DNA of 64,000 nucleotides from Actinoplanes xinjiangensis (GTDB lineage: Bacteria; Actinomycetota; Actinomycetes; Mycobacteriales; Micromonosporaceae). A program made the translations under genes and the position numbers. The stretch is from contig NZ_QGGR01000017.1 of assembly GCF_003148685.1 (NCBI RefSeq), positions 62,001-126,000 of the forward strand, read 5' to 3'. The notes below the pieces were generated by a model. That model saw nothing but the letters and a program-made list of their open reading frames with translations. It ran no database searches and was not told where the DNA came from. Shown here piece after piece: positions 1-7,452 of the stretch (positions are counted from its first letter, which is position 1; each line of letters begins with the position of its first letter).

Positions 1-1322
1 CCGCACTCTTCCCGGTGATCCGCGGTCTCGTCTCCACCGACCGTCCCCAGGTCGGCCACTTCACCGACAGTGACGTGGTGCTGGAGTTCGTGGGCAGTGA
101 GCGCCTGGCGGAGCTGGGCGCCCTGGGCACCTCCTGCCCGGACCATTTCCTGCGTACCAAGGTGAAGCCGCTGGTCCTGGACACGGCTCCGGACGCACCC
201 CTGGACGAGGTGACCGCCCGGCTCCGGGAGCTGCACGAGGCGTATCGCGAGGACTACCGCGGCTACTACGAGCGGCACGCGACCGCGGACAGTCCGGCGA
301 TCCGTGGCGCCGACCCGGCGATCGTGCTGGTCCCGGGCGTGGGCATGTTCTCCTTCGGCGCCAACAAGCAGACCGCGCGGGTGGCCGGCGAGTTCTACGT
401 CAACGCGATCAACGTGATGCGCGGTGCCGAGGCGATCTCCCGGTATGCGCCGATCGACGAGTCGGAGAAGTTCCGCATCGAGTACTGGGCTCTCGAGGAG
501 GCCAAGCTCCAGCGCATGCCGAAGCCGAAGCCGCTGGCCACCCGGGTCGCCCTGGTCACCGGCGCCGGTTCGGGCATCGGCCGGGCGATCGCGCTGCGGC
601 TGGCCGCCGAGGGCGCGTGTGTCGTGGTCAGCGATCGGGACACCGGGGCGGCCGCGACGGTCGCCGCGGAGATCGGTGGCGCCGACGTCGCCGTCGCGGT
701 GAGCCTCGACGTGACCGACGAGGACGCGGTGGGCGCTGCCGTACAGGAGGCTGTCCTGGCTTTCGGTGGGGTTGATCTGGTGGTCAACAACGCCGGCCTG
801 TCGCTGTCGAAGTCGCTGCTCGACACCACGGCGCGTGACTGGGACCTGCAGCACGACGTGATGGCCAAGGGCTCGTTCCTGGTGTCGCGGGAGACCGCGC
901 GGGTGCTGATCGCGCAGGGCATGGGCGGCGACATCATCTACATCTCCAGCAAGAACTCGATCTTCGCGGGACCGAACAACGTCGCCTACGGCGCCGCCAA
1001 GGCCGACCAGGCCCATCAGGTCCGCCTGCTGGCCGCCGAGTTGGGCCCGCACGGCATCCGGGTCAACGGCATCAACCCCGACGGCGTGGTACGCGGTTCC
1101 GGCATCTTCGCCGGGGGCTGGGGCGCCGACCGGGCGGCCGTCTACGGGGTACCGGAGGAGAAGCTGGGCGAGTTCTACGCGCAGCGCACCCTGCTCAAGC
1201 GGGAGGTCCTGCCCGAGCACATCGCCAACGCGGTCTTCGCGATCACCGGTGGCGACCTGACCCACACCACCGGCCTGCACGTTCCCGTGGACGCGGGTGT
1301 CGCCGCGGCGTTCCTGCGATGA
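1..1322 (+). CDS. rhaEW: Bifunctional L-rhamnulose-1-phosphate aldolase / L-lactaldehyde dehydrogenase, C-terminal part (cut by left edge)
   Basis: The frame is open at the left edge, so only about the last 440 residues are visible. The first ~170 residues are the end of a class II aldolase (RhaD/FucA-like) domain (VLVPGVGMFSFG). After a Lys-Pro linker comes a short-chain dehydrogenase with the nucleotide motif TGAGSGIG, NNAG, and the Ser/Tyr/Lys active site (IYISSKNS, then YGAAK). This order matches RhaEW (B. subtilis YuxG type): the aldolase half cleaves L-rhamnulose-1-phosphate to dihydroxyacetone phosphate and L-lactaldehyde, and the dehydrogenase half oxidises lactaldehyde to L-lactate. 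It is cytosolic. Its stop overlaps the rhaB start by ATGA, so the two are translationally coupled. The first GTG at 15 is internal, because the open frame runs to base 1. Confidence 0.92.
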   Translation, partial: ALFPVIRGLVSTDRPQVGHFTDSDVVLEFVGSERLAELGALGTSCPDHFLRTKVKPLVLDTAPDAPLDEVTARLRELHEAYREDYRGYYERHATADSPAIRGADPAIVLVPGVGMFSFGANKQTARVAGEFYVNAINVMRGAEAISRYAPIDESEKFRIEYWALEEAKLQRMPKPKPLATRVALVTGAGSGIGRAIALRLAAEGACVVVSDRDTGAAATVAAEIGGADVAVAVSLDVTDEDAVGAAVQEAVLAFGGVDLVVNNAGLSLSKSLLDTTARDWDLQHDVMAKGSFLVSRETARVLIAQGMGGDIIYISSKNSIFAGPNNVAYGAAKADQAHQVRLLAAELGPHGIRVNGINPDGVVRGSGIFAGGWGADRAAVYGVPEEKLGEFYAQRTLLKREVLPEHIANAVFAITGGDLTHTTGLHVPVDAGVAAAFLR

Positions 1323-2698
1323 GCGAGGCCTTCGCGGCCGTCGATCTCGGCGCGTCCAGTGGGCGCGTCGTGGTCGGCCGGTTCGGCAACGGCAGCCTGG
1401 ACCTGGACGTGGTGCACCGGTTCCCGAACGAACCGGTGCGGGTCGGCGGCACCCTGCACTGGGACATCCTGTCGCTGTACCGGGGAGTGCTCGACGGGCT
1501 GGCGAAGGCCGGGCCGGTCCGCAGCATCGGCATCGACTCGTGGGCCGTCGACTACGGGCTGATCGACGCGGACGGCGCGCTGCTCGGCAACCCGGTGCAC
1601 TACCGGGACGCCCGCACCGACGGGATCGCCGACCGGGTCCGGGACCTCTACGACGTCTGCGGGCTGCAGAGGCTGCCGTTCAACACGGTGTATCAGCTGC
1701 TCGCGGCCGAGCCGACGGTCCAGTACGCGGCGGCGCAGCGGCTGCTGCTGATCCCGGACCTGCTGGCCTGGTGGCTGACCGGGGAGATCGGCGCGGAGTA
1801 CACGAACGCGTCGACGACCGGGCTGCTCGACGTCCGTACCCGGGAATGGTCCTGGCCGTTGATCTCCGAGTTGGGGTTGCGGGCCGGGCTGTTGCCGCCG
1901 GTGCGGCACCCGGGTGACCGGATCGGCCTCTTCGATGGGACCCCGGTGGTCGCGGTCGGGTCGCACGACACGGCCAGCGCGGTGGTGGCCGTCCCGGCGG
2001 CCGGTGACGACTTCGCGTACATCTCCTGCGGCACCTGGTCGCTGGTCGGCCTGGAGCTGGACGCGCCGGTGCTGAGCGAGGCGTCCCGGGCGGCGAACTT
2101 CACCAACGAGGGCGGCGTCGACTCGACGATCCGCTACCTGCGCAACGTCATGGGCCTGTGGCCGTTGCAGGAGTGCCTGCGCGAGTGGGGCTCGCCCGGC
2201 CTGCCCGGCCTGCTGGCCGCGGCCGCCGCCGAACCGGGCCTGGCCCACGTCGTGGACCTGGACGACCCGGTCTTCCTGCCGCCCGGTGACATGGCGGGCC
2301 GGCTGCGCAAGCTGGCGGGGCTGCCCGCCGACGCGAGCCACGCGACGATCGTGCGCTGCATCCTGGACAGTCTGGCGCTCGCCCACCGGCGTGCGGTGCG
2401 CCAGGCCGGGGAGCTGGCCGGCCGGCCGGCCGGCGTGGTGCACCTGGTCGGCGGGGGAGTACGCAACGAGCTGCTCTGCCAGCTGACCGCGGACGCCTGC
2501 GGGCTGCCGGTGATGGCCGGGCCGGTCGAGGCCACCGCCATCGGCAACCTGCTCGTCCAGGCCCGTGCCGCCGGTGTGGTCGACGGCGGCCTGGATGCGA
2601 TGCGGGCGCTGGTGCGCGAGACTCAGCAGATCGTGCGTTACGAACCGGGCGGAACACCCGCGGCCTGGGACGCCGCGGCCGCACGAGCAGGGAGGTGA
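1319..2698 (+). CDS. rhaB: Rhamnulokinase (FGGY carbohydrate kinase)
   Basis: A 459-residue FGGY-family sugar kinase, the usual length for RhaB. The N-terminal phosphate-binding segment is AAVDLGASSGRVVVGRF. The C-terminal ATPase half contains GSHDTASAV, the glycine-rich SCGTWSLVG and HLVGGGVRNELLCQ. The SSGR in the first motif is typical of rhamnulokinases rather than xylulo- or glycerol kinases. It phosphorylates L-rhamnulose with ATP and supplies the substrate of the upstream aldolase. The start is the ATG of an ATGA overlap. No rhamnose isomerase is in the window; it should lie upstream. Confidence 0.93.
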   Translation: MSEAFAAVDLGASSGRVVVGRFGNGSLDLDVVHRFPNEPVRVGGTLHWDILSLYRGVLDGLAKAGPVRSIGIDSWAVDYGLIDADGALLGNPVHYRDARTDGIADRVRDLYDVCGLQRLPFNTVYQLLAAEPTVQYAAAQRLLLIPDLLAWWLTGEIGAEYTNASTTGLLDVRTREWSWPLISELGLRAGLLPPVRHPGDRIGLFDGTPVVAVGSHDTASAVVAVPAAGDDFAYISCGTWSLVGLELDAPVLSEASRAANFTNEGGVDSTIRYLRNVMGLWPLQECLREWGSPGLPGLLAAAAAEPGLAHVVDLDDPVFLPPGDMAGRLRKLAGLPADASHATIVRCILDSLALAHRRAVRQAGELAGRPAGVVHLVGGGVRNELLCQLTADACGLPVMAGPVEATAIGNLLVQARAAGVVDGGLDAMRALVRETQQIVRYEPGGTPAAWDAAAARAGR

Positions 2699-2700
2699 CC

Positions 2701-3435
2701 GTGCGGATCGCGTTCTTCGCCACCTGCCTGGCCGACACCCTCTTCCCGGAGGCGGCCAAGGCCACGGTGCGGCTGCTCGAACGGCTCGGCCACGAGGTGG
2801 TCTTCCCCTTCGAACAGACCTGCTGCGGGCAGATGCACATCAACACCGGGTACCAGAAGGAGGCGTTACCGCTGGTCAGGCGGTACGCGTCGGTGTTCGA
2901 CCCGTACGACGTGATCGTGGTGCCGTCGGGTTCCTGCGCCGGGTCGATCCGGCACCAGCACACCATGGTCGCGTCGGCACACGGCGACGCCGGGCTCGCC
3001 TCACGCAGCGCCTCGGTGGCGGCCCGCACCTACGAGCTGTCCGAACTGCTCGTCGACGTGCTCGAGATCGAGGACGTCGGGGCGTACTACCCGCACCGGG
3101 TCACCTACCACCCGACATGTCACAGCTTGCGGATGACGCGGGTCGGCGACAAACCGCTGCGGCTGCTGCGGCGGGTGCGCGGGATCGACCTGGTGGAGCT
3201 GCCCGAGGCCGAGCAGTGCTGCGGCTTCGGGGGCACCTTCGCGATCAAGAACGCGGAGACGTCCATGGCGATGCTGGCCGACAAGATGACCAACATCGTC
3301 TCCACCGGCGCCGACCTGTGCACCGCGGGTGACAGCTCCTGCCTGATGCACATCGGCGGCGGCCTGTCCCGGCTGCGCTCCGGCGTGCGGACCGTCCACC
3401 TCGCCGAGATCCTGGCCTCCACGGAGTCGTCATGA
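2701..3435 (+). CDS. lutA: L-lactate utilisation Fe-S oxidoreductase subunit LutA
   Basis: A 244-residue protein with two CCG (cysteine-rich) domains: EQTCCGQMHINTGY and GSCAGSIRH in the first, HPTCHSLRM and EQCCGFGGTFAIKN in the second. This is the LutA/YkgE pattern; the cysteines are expected to bind an Fe-S cluster. With LutB and LutC it forms the cytosolic complex oxidising L-lactate to pyruvate. Two GTG codons could start it (2695, overlapping the rhaB stop, or 2701). The second is preferred because GGAGG at 2691-2695 sits 5 nt upstream. Residue 56 is encoded by a TTA codon (2866-2868), rare in such genomes and a possible point of bldA-type tRNA control. It overlaps lutB by ATGA. Confidence 0.92.
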   Translation: MRIAFFATCLADTLFPEAAKATVRLLERLGHEVVFPFEQTCCGQMHINTGYQKEALPLVRRYASVFDPYDVIVVPSGSCAGSIRHQHTMVASAHGDAGLASRSASVAARTYELSELLVDVLEIEDVGAYYPHRVTYHPTCHSLRMTRVGDKPLRLLRRVRGIDLVELPEAEQCCGFGGTFAIKNAETSMAMLADKMTNIVSTGADLCTAGDSSCLMHIGGGLSRLRSGVRTVHLAEILASTESS

Positions 3436-4859
3436 CCACCTTTCTGGGGATGCCCGCCACCGCACCGCGCGGAGTCGGGCACCTGCGCGGCGATCAGACC
3501 TTCCCGCGGGCGGCCCGCGAGGCGCTACAGAACCCGCAGCTACGGCGCAACCTGCGGCACGCCACCACGACGATCCGCGGCAAGTCCGGGCGGGTGATCG
3601 CGGAGCTGCCCGACTGGCAGCACCTCCGCGACGCCGGCTCGGCGATCAAGGCCGACGTGATGTCGCGGCTCCCCGACCTGCTCGTGCAACTGGAGGAGAA
3701 GGTCACCGCGGCGGGCGGCGTCGTGCACTGGGCCGCCGACGCCAACGAGGCCAACGCCATCGTCACCGGCCTGGTGAAGGCGACCGGTTCGGAACGGGTC
3801 ATCAAGGTCAAATCGATGGCCACCCAGGAGATCGGGCTCAACGAGGCCCTCGAGGCGGCCGGGATCGCCCCGGTCGAGACCGACCTCGCCGAACTGATCG
3901 TGCAGCTCGGCGACGACCGGCCCAGCCACATCCTGGTGCCGGCCATCCACCGCAACCGCTCGGAGATCCGCGAGATCTTCCTCAAGGCCATGCCCGGCGT
4001 CGACCCGGCACTGACCGACGACCCGCCGGTGCTGGCCGCGGCCGCCCGCCGCTACCTGCGGGAGACGTTCCTGTCCACGACGGTCGCGGTCAGCGGCGCC
4101 AACTTCGCGATCGCCGACACCGGCACCCTCGGGGTCGTCGAGTCCGAGGGCAACGGGCGGATGTGCCTCACCCTGCCGGACACCCTGATCACCGTGATGG
4201 GCATCGAGAAGGTGCTGCCGACCTGGCGGGATCTGGAGGTGTTCCTGCAACTGCTGCCGCGGGCGTCGACCGGGGAGCGGATGAACCCGTACACCACCAT
4301 GTGGACCGGGATCACGCCCGGCGACGGGCCGCAGAGTTTCCACCTCGTGCTGCTCGACAACGGCCGCAGCGCGGTCCTCGCCGACCCTGCCGGACGGTCG
4401 GCCCTGCACTGCATCCGCTGCTCGGCCTGCCTCAACGTGTGCCCGGTCTACGAGCGGACGGGCGGGCACTCGTACGGCTCGGTCTATCCCGGCCCGATCG
4501 GTGCGGTGCTGTCGCCGCAGCTCACCGGCATCGCCGACAACGCCAGCCTGCCGTTCGCGTCGTCGCTCTGCGGTGCCTGCTTCGACGCCTGCCCCGTGAA
4601 GATCGACATCCCGTCGATGCTGGTGCACCTGCGCAACCAGGCGCCCCACCCGGCCGCCGAGAAGGCCGCCATGGTGACCGCCGCCCGGATCATGGACCGA
4701 CCGCGGCTGTACGCGTCCGCGCAGCGCGCCGCCAAGACGGCCCGCATCGCCGGCCGCCGTGGTCGAGGGCTGCCCCCGCCGCTGTCCGCCTGGACCGCCG
4801 GGCGCGACCTGCCGGAATTCCCGAAACAGACGTTCCGCGATTGGTGGGCACAGCGATGA
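3432..4859 (+). CDS. lutB: L-lactate utilisation protein LutB (LUD domain plus ferredoxin-type 4Fe-4S)
   Basis: 475 residues, the normal length for LutB. The N-terminal ~300 residues are a LUD (DUF162) domain (for example ANFAIADTGTLGVVESEGNG). A ferredoxin-like module follows, with CIRCSACLNVCP and CGACFDACPVKIDIP, giving two 4Fe-4S clusters. The C-terminal tail (PEFPKQTFRDWWAQR) is typical of the family. It works with LutA and LutC in flavin-independent lactate oxidation. Placement directly behind the rhamnose genes fits oxidation of the lactate released by RhaEW. ATGA overlaps occur at both ends, making it part of a five-gene translationally coupled operon. Confidence 0.94.
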   Translation: MTTFLGMPATAPRGVGHLRGDQTFPRAAREALQNPQLRRNLRHATTTIRGKSGRVIAELPDWQHLRDAGSAIKADVMSRLPDLLVQLEEKVTAAGGVVHWAADANEANAIVTGLVKATGSERVIKVKSMATQEIGLNEALEAAGIAPVETDLAELIVQLGDDRPSHILVPAIHRNRSEIREIFLKAMPGVDPALTDDPPVLAAAARRYLRETFLSTTVAVSGANFAIADTGTLGVVESEGNGRMCLTLPDTLITVMGIEKVLPTWRDLEVFLQLLPRASTGERMNPYTTMWTGITPGDGPQSFHLVLLDNGRSAVLADPAGRSALHCIRCSACLNVCPVYERTGGHSYGSVYPGPIGAVLSPQLTGIADNASLPFASSLCGACFDACPVKIDIPSMLVHLRNQAPHPAAEKAAMVTAARIMDRPRLYASAQRAAKTARIAGRRGRGLPPPLSAWTAGRDLPEFPKQTFRDWWAQR

Positions 4860-5455
4860 GCTCCCGTGACCTCATCCTCGACCGGGTACGGGCCGCGCTG
4901 CGCGACGCGCCCGTGGTGCCGGACGTGCCGCGTGACTACCGGCCCGCCGGCACGAACAAGGCCGACCTCGACGTGCTCGTCGACCGGCTCGTCGACTACA
5001 AGGCCCAGGTGTACCGGGTGACGTCCGCCGAGGTGGCCGCCACCGTGGCCGGACTGGTGGGGGAGGGCGGGGCGGTGCTCGTACCCCCTGGTCTGCCCGC
5101 CCCGTGGCGCCCGGAGGGGGCCTTCGCCGACGACGGCCTGACACCGGACCGCATCGCCGCCGCCGACGCCGTCCTCACCGCCGCGGCCGTCGCCGTCGCC
5201 GAGACCGGCACCATCGTGCTGGACGCGTCGCCCGATCAGGGGCGGCGCATCATCACGCTGCTACCGGACGTGCACATCATCGTGCTGCGGCCGTCGCAGG
5301 TGGTCGCCTCGGTGCCGGACGCGATCGCCCACCTCGACGGGACCCGGCCGCTGACCTGGATCAGCGGGCCGTCCGCCACCAGCGACATCGAACTCAACCG
5401 GGTCGAGGGTGTCCACGGCCCCCGTCACCTGCACGTTCTGCTGCTCACCGACTGA
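4856..5455 (+). CDS. lutC: L-lactate utilisation protein LutC (LUD domain)
   Basis: The ATG at 4856 (MSSRDLILDRVRAAL) overlaps the lutB stop and gives 199 residues, the usual LutC length. The same frame is open further upstream, but that is shadow of lutB. The LUD-domain signatures are AAVAVAETGTIVLDAS and the terminal GPSATSDIELNRVEGVHGP. It is the third subunit of the LutABC lactate-oxidising complex. The last codons and stop lie inside the first of three tandem 22-bp repeats. Confidence 0.93.
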   Translation: MSSRDLILDRVRAALRDAPVVPDVPRDYRPAGTNKADLDVLVDRLVDYKAQVYRVTSAEVAATVAGLVGEGGAVLVPPGLPAPWRPEGAFADDGLTPDRIAAADAVLTAAAVAVAETGTIVLDASPDQGRRIITLLPDVHIIVLRPSQVVASVPDAIAHLDGTRPLTWISGPSATSDIELNRVEGVHGPRHLHVLLLTD

Positions 5456-5506
5456 GCCGCCGCTGCTCACCGACTGGCCCGCCGCTGCTCACCGGCTGAC
5501 CCGCCG
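5441..5506. repeat. Three tandem 22-bp repeats spanning the lutC stop
   Basis: Copies start at 5441, 5463 and 5485, each beginning CTGCTCACCGRCTG and ending CCCGCCG or close to it. Copy 1 contains the lutC stop codon. Copy 3 encodes the C-terminus of the convergent phosphatase-like gene. No clear hairpin was seen. Confidence 0.85.
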
Positions 5507-6289
5507 CCCGGCGATCAGGCGCAGCAGGGCGGCGTGGGTCTCCGCGTCCGCGGCGGCGACCAGACCCCCGCGGCCGGTGTGCAGGGGCTGACCGTCGAGA
5601 CCGGTGACCACGCAGCCGGCCGCCTCGCACAGTGCGATCCCGGCGGCGAAGTGGACGCTGTCGCGCAGGTGGCCGTCGGTGACGTAGGCTGCCCGGCGCC
5701 CGGCCGCCACCCACGCCACGGCCAGGGTGGTGGAGACGACCCGCGGGCGGAACCGGGTGATGAAACCGTCGTCGGCGAGCAGAGCCGCGGCGAGGAAGTC
5801 CGGCCGGTTGGGAAACGGCGGATCCAGGTTGAGATCGACCAGGCGTGAGCCGGCCGACGGGACCAGCGGCCGGTCGTCCCCGCCCTGCCGGACGTGGGCG
5901 CCGTCGCCGCCGGTCCAGAAGACCTCCTCGTTGAACGGGTCGGCGGACGCCGCCACGGTCACCCGGTCACCGACGCGCAGGGCCACGTTCACCGAGGTCA
6001 GCATGGTGTGGACGGCGTAGTTCAGGGTGCCGCAGAGCGGGTCGACGAGCCACATCCGGTCGCTGTCGCCGTCGCCGGTGCGGCCGCTCTCCTCACCGAG
6101 GACCACGTCGCCGGGCCGCGCGTCCCGCAGGATCGCCAGGATCGCCTTCTCCGCCTCGAGGTCGGCGACGGTCGCGAAGTCGTCGCCCTCCTTCGGGAGC
6201 CGTGCGAGTGATGACCCGTAGTGGGAGCGCACGACGGCGGCGCCGGCCTCGGCGGCGGCGATGGCCAGCTCCCGGTCAGTGATCGACAT
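5489..6289 (-). CDS. Inositol monophosphatase family protein with altered metal ligands
   Basis: 266 residues with the FIG/IMPase fold. GEESGR supplies the first metal-binding Glu, and WLVDPLCGTLNY corresponds to the WxxDPxDGTxNF motif. The second Asp of that motif is Cys (TGC codon read on the minus strand). In the C-terminal WDxAAG motif the region reads SVHFAAG, so the third metal Asp is His. Classical members hydrolyse inositol phosphates, histidinol phosphate or sugar bisphosphates with two or three Mg ions, so this protein may use a different metal, substrate or no catalysis. The same substitutions may define an actinobacterial subfamily; this needs an alignment. It is convergent with lutC, and its C-terminus lies in the 22-bp repeat. 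Confidence 0.82.
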   Translation of the reverse strand: MSITDRELAIAAAEAGAAVVRSHYGSSLARLPKEGDDFATVADLEAEKAILAILRDARPGDVVLGEESGRTGDGDSDRMWLVDPLCGTLNYAVHTMLTSVNVALRVGDRVTVAASADPFNEEVFWTGGDGAHVRQGGDDRPLVPSAGSRLVDLNLDPPFPNRPDFLAAALLADDGFITRFRPRVVSTTLAVAWVAAGRRAAYVTDGHLRDSVHFAAGIALCEAAGCVVTGLDGQPLHTGRGGLVAAADAETHAALLRLIAGRRVSR

Positions 6290-6355
6290 GCATGCACCCT
6301 AGACAGCAGACCCCGTCGACCGGACCCCGGCCAACCGGCCGGACCCCGCCCAACC

Positions 6356-6408
6356 GGCTGGTCTCCACCGCTGTCTCAGCGCCGCTGAGACAGCGGTGAG
6401 AGCCAGCC
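6356..6408. repeat. 53-bp dispersed palindromic element, copy 1
   Basis: Two 25-base arms (6356-6380 and 6384-6408) are separated by GCC. The inner 15 bases pair perfectly (CACCGCTGTCTCAGC against GCTGAGACAGCGGTG), and the outer bases pair nearly perfectly. An element of the same length, arm size and loop recurs at 42031-42083. It could fold as a strong hairpin, but no T-run follows. The right arm merges into the 29-bp array. Confidence 0.85.
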
Positions 6409-6570
6409 AAGTCCAGCCGCGGCGCTGAGAGCCAGCCAAGTCCAGCCGCGGCGCTGAGAGCCGGCCAAGTCCAGCCGCGGCGCTGAGAGCCGGCCAAGTC
6501 CAGCCGCGGCGCTGAGAGCCGGCCAAGTCCAGCCGCGGCGCTGAGAGCCAGCCAAGTCCAGCGGCGGCGC
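6397..6570. repeat. 29-bp tandem repeat array, six copies plus a degenerate seventh
   Basis: TGAGAGCC recurs at 6397, 6426, 6455, 6484, 6513 and 6542, exactly 29 bases apart, with a degenerate start at 6571. The unit reads TGAGAGCCRGCCAAGTCCAG and then CCGCGGCGC. Variation is mostly A/G at base 9. There are no spacers, so it is not CRISPR. The unit starts with the end of the right arm of the adjoining palindrome, suggesting it expanded from that element. Confidence 0.9.
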
Positions 6571-6670
6571 TGAGAGTCGGCCCGGATGGGCCGCGGGGTT
6601 GAGGTTGCTTGCTCGTATGCGTAATACTCGTGGGCGGGTAATCGGCGGCGAGTGGAGACGGAGCGGTGGG

Positions 6671-7315
6671 ATGGCGAAACGGCGCAAGGTGGGCAACCTG
6701 CTCGGGTTGCACATCATGGCGACGCTGTCCATCCAGCCCATGCACCCGTATGAGATCGCCGCTCAACTGCGGGCCTTCGGCAAGGATCAGGACATCAAGA
6801 TCCAGTGGGGCTCGCTCTACACGGTCGTGCAGAACCTGGAGAAGCACGGATTCATCGCGGCGGCGGAGACGGTCCGGGAAGGCCGTCGGCCCGAGCGCAC
6901 GGTGTATCGGCTGACCGGCGCCGGGCGGCAGGAGATGACCGACTGGCTGCGTGAGCTGATCGGGCAGCCGGAACAGGAGTACCCCCGGTTGCGGTCGGCG
7001 CTGTCGGTCGCCGGGGTGCTCCCGCCGGACGAGATGACCGAGTTGATCGGGCAGCGGCTCGCGATCCTCACCGCGGAGAACGCGGCGGCGCGGGCCGCAC
7101 TGGCCGCCGCGCGGCACGAGGTGCCACGGCTCTTCCTCATCGAGGCGGAGTATGCGCTGGCACTGCGGGACGCCGAGGAGGCCTGGCTGGCCGGGTTCCA
7201 CCAGGAGTTGCGCGACGGGTCGGTCCCCGGGATCGCCGCCTGGCGGCGGGCCCACGAGACCGGCGTCATGCCCGACATCAGCGAGCTGATGGCGCGGGGC
7301 GAACCACCCCGATGA
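6671..7315 (+). CDS. PadR family transcriptional regulator
   Basis: The ATG at 6671 follows GGAG (6660-6663) and gives 214 residues. The N-terminal winged helix is LLGLHIMATLSIQPMHPYEI, then WGSLYTVVQNLEKHGFI, then the wing with RPERTVYRLTGAGR. A C-terminal helical dimerisation domain follows, as in PadR-type regulators with C-terminal extension. It lies directly upstream of a DrrAB-like exporter and is separated from it by a hairpin. PadR proteins commonly repress such exporters and respond to the transported drug, so it probably controls the next two genes and itself. Confidence 0.9.
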   Translation: MAKRRKVGNLLGLHIMATLSIQPMHPYEIAAQLRAFGKDQDIKIQWGSLYTVVQNLEKHGFIAAAETVREGRRPERTVYRLTGAGRQEMTDWLRELIGQPEQEYPRLRSALSVAGVLPPDEMTELIGQRLAILTAENAAARAALAAARHEVPRLFLIEAEYALALRDAEEAWLAGFHQELRDGSVPGIAAWRRAHETGVMPDISELMARGEPPR

Positions 7316-7319
7316 AGAG

Positions 7320-7353
7320 GGCCCCGACCGGTGCGGGAACACCGGACGGGGCC
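7320..7353 (+). terminator. Hairpin after the PadR gene
   Basis: 14-base arms 7320-7333 (GGCCCCGACCGGTG) and 7340-7353 pair with one mismatch around the loop CGGGAA, 4 bases after the padR stop. There is no U-tract, as is usual for actinobacterial terminators. It could also attenuate read-through into the exporter genes. Confidence 0.65.
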
Positions 7354-7452
7354 GCCACCTCACCACCGACCGCGGGAACGGTCCGGGCATCCGAGGCGTG
7401 TAGCAGCACCAGGATATCCGGACACGGCCCGTGGAGATCAGGAGTGATCACC

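Larger units (their letters stand above)
6290..6670. other. Intergenic region dominated by a palindrome and a tandem array
   Basis: 381 bases with no credible gene. Bases 6300-6360 are C/A-rich (repeated CCGGACCCCG and CAACCGGC). The 53-bp palindrome and the 29-bp array follow. Bases 6600-6670 carry the padR promoter and ribosome-binding area, including an AT-richer run near 6605-6635 (TTGCTTGCTCGTATGCG). Long frames crossing the array on the minus strand simply translate the repeats. Confidence 0.8.

Noticed and set aside
6397-6570. CRISPR array
   Set aside because: Repeats of 29 bp suggested it, but units abut with no spacers and no cas genes are present.
6276-7390. Long minus-strand frames across the 29-bp array and padR
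   Set aside because: They translate the tandem repeat (repeating LDLAGSQRRGWTWPALSAAAG) and the antisense of padR; no ribosome-binding site or family match.
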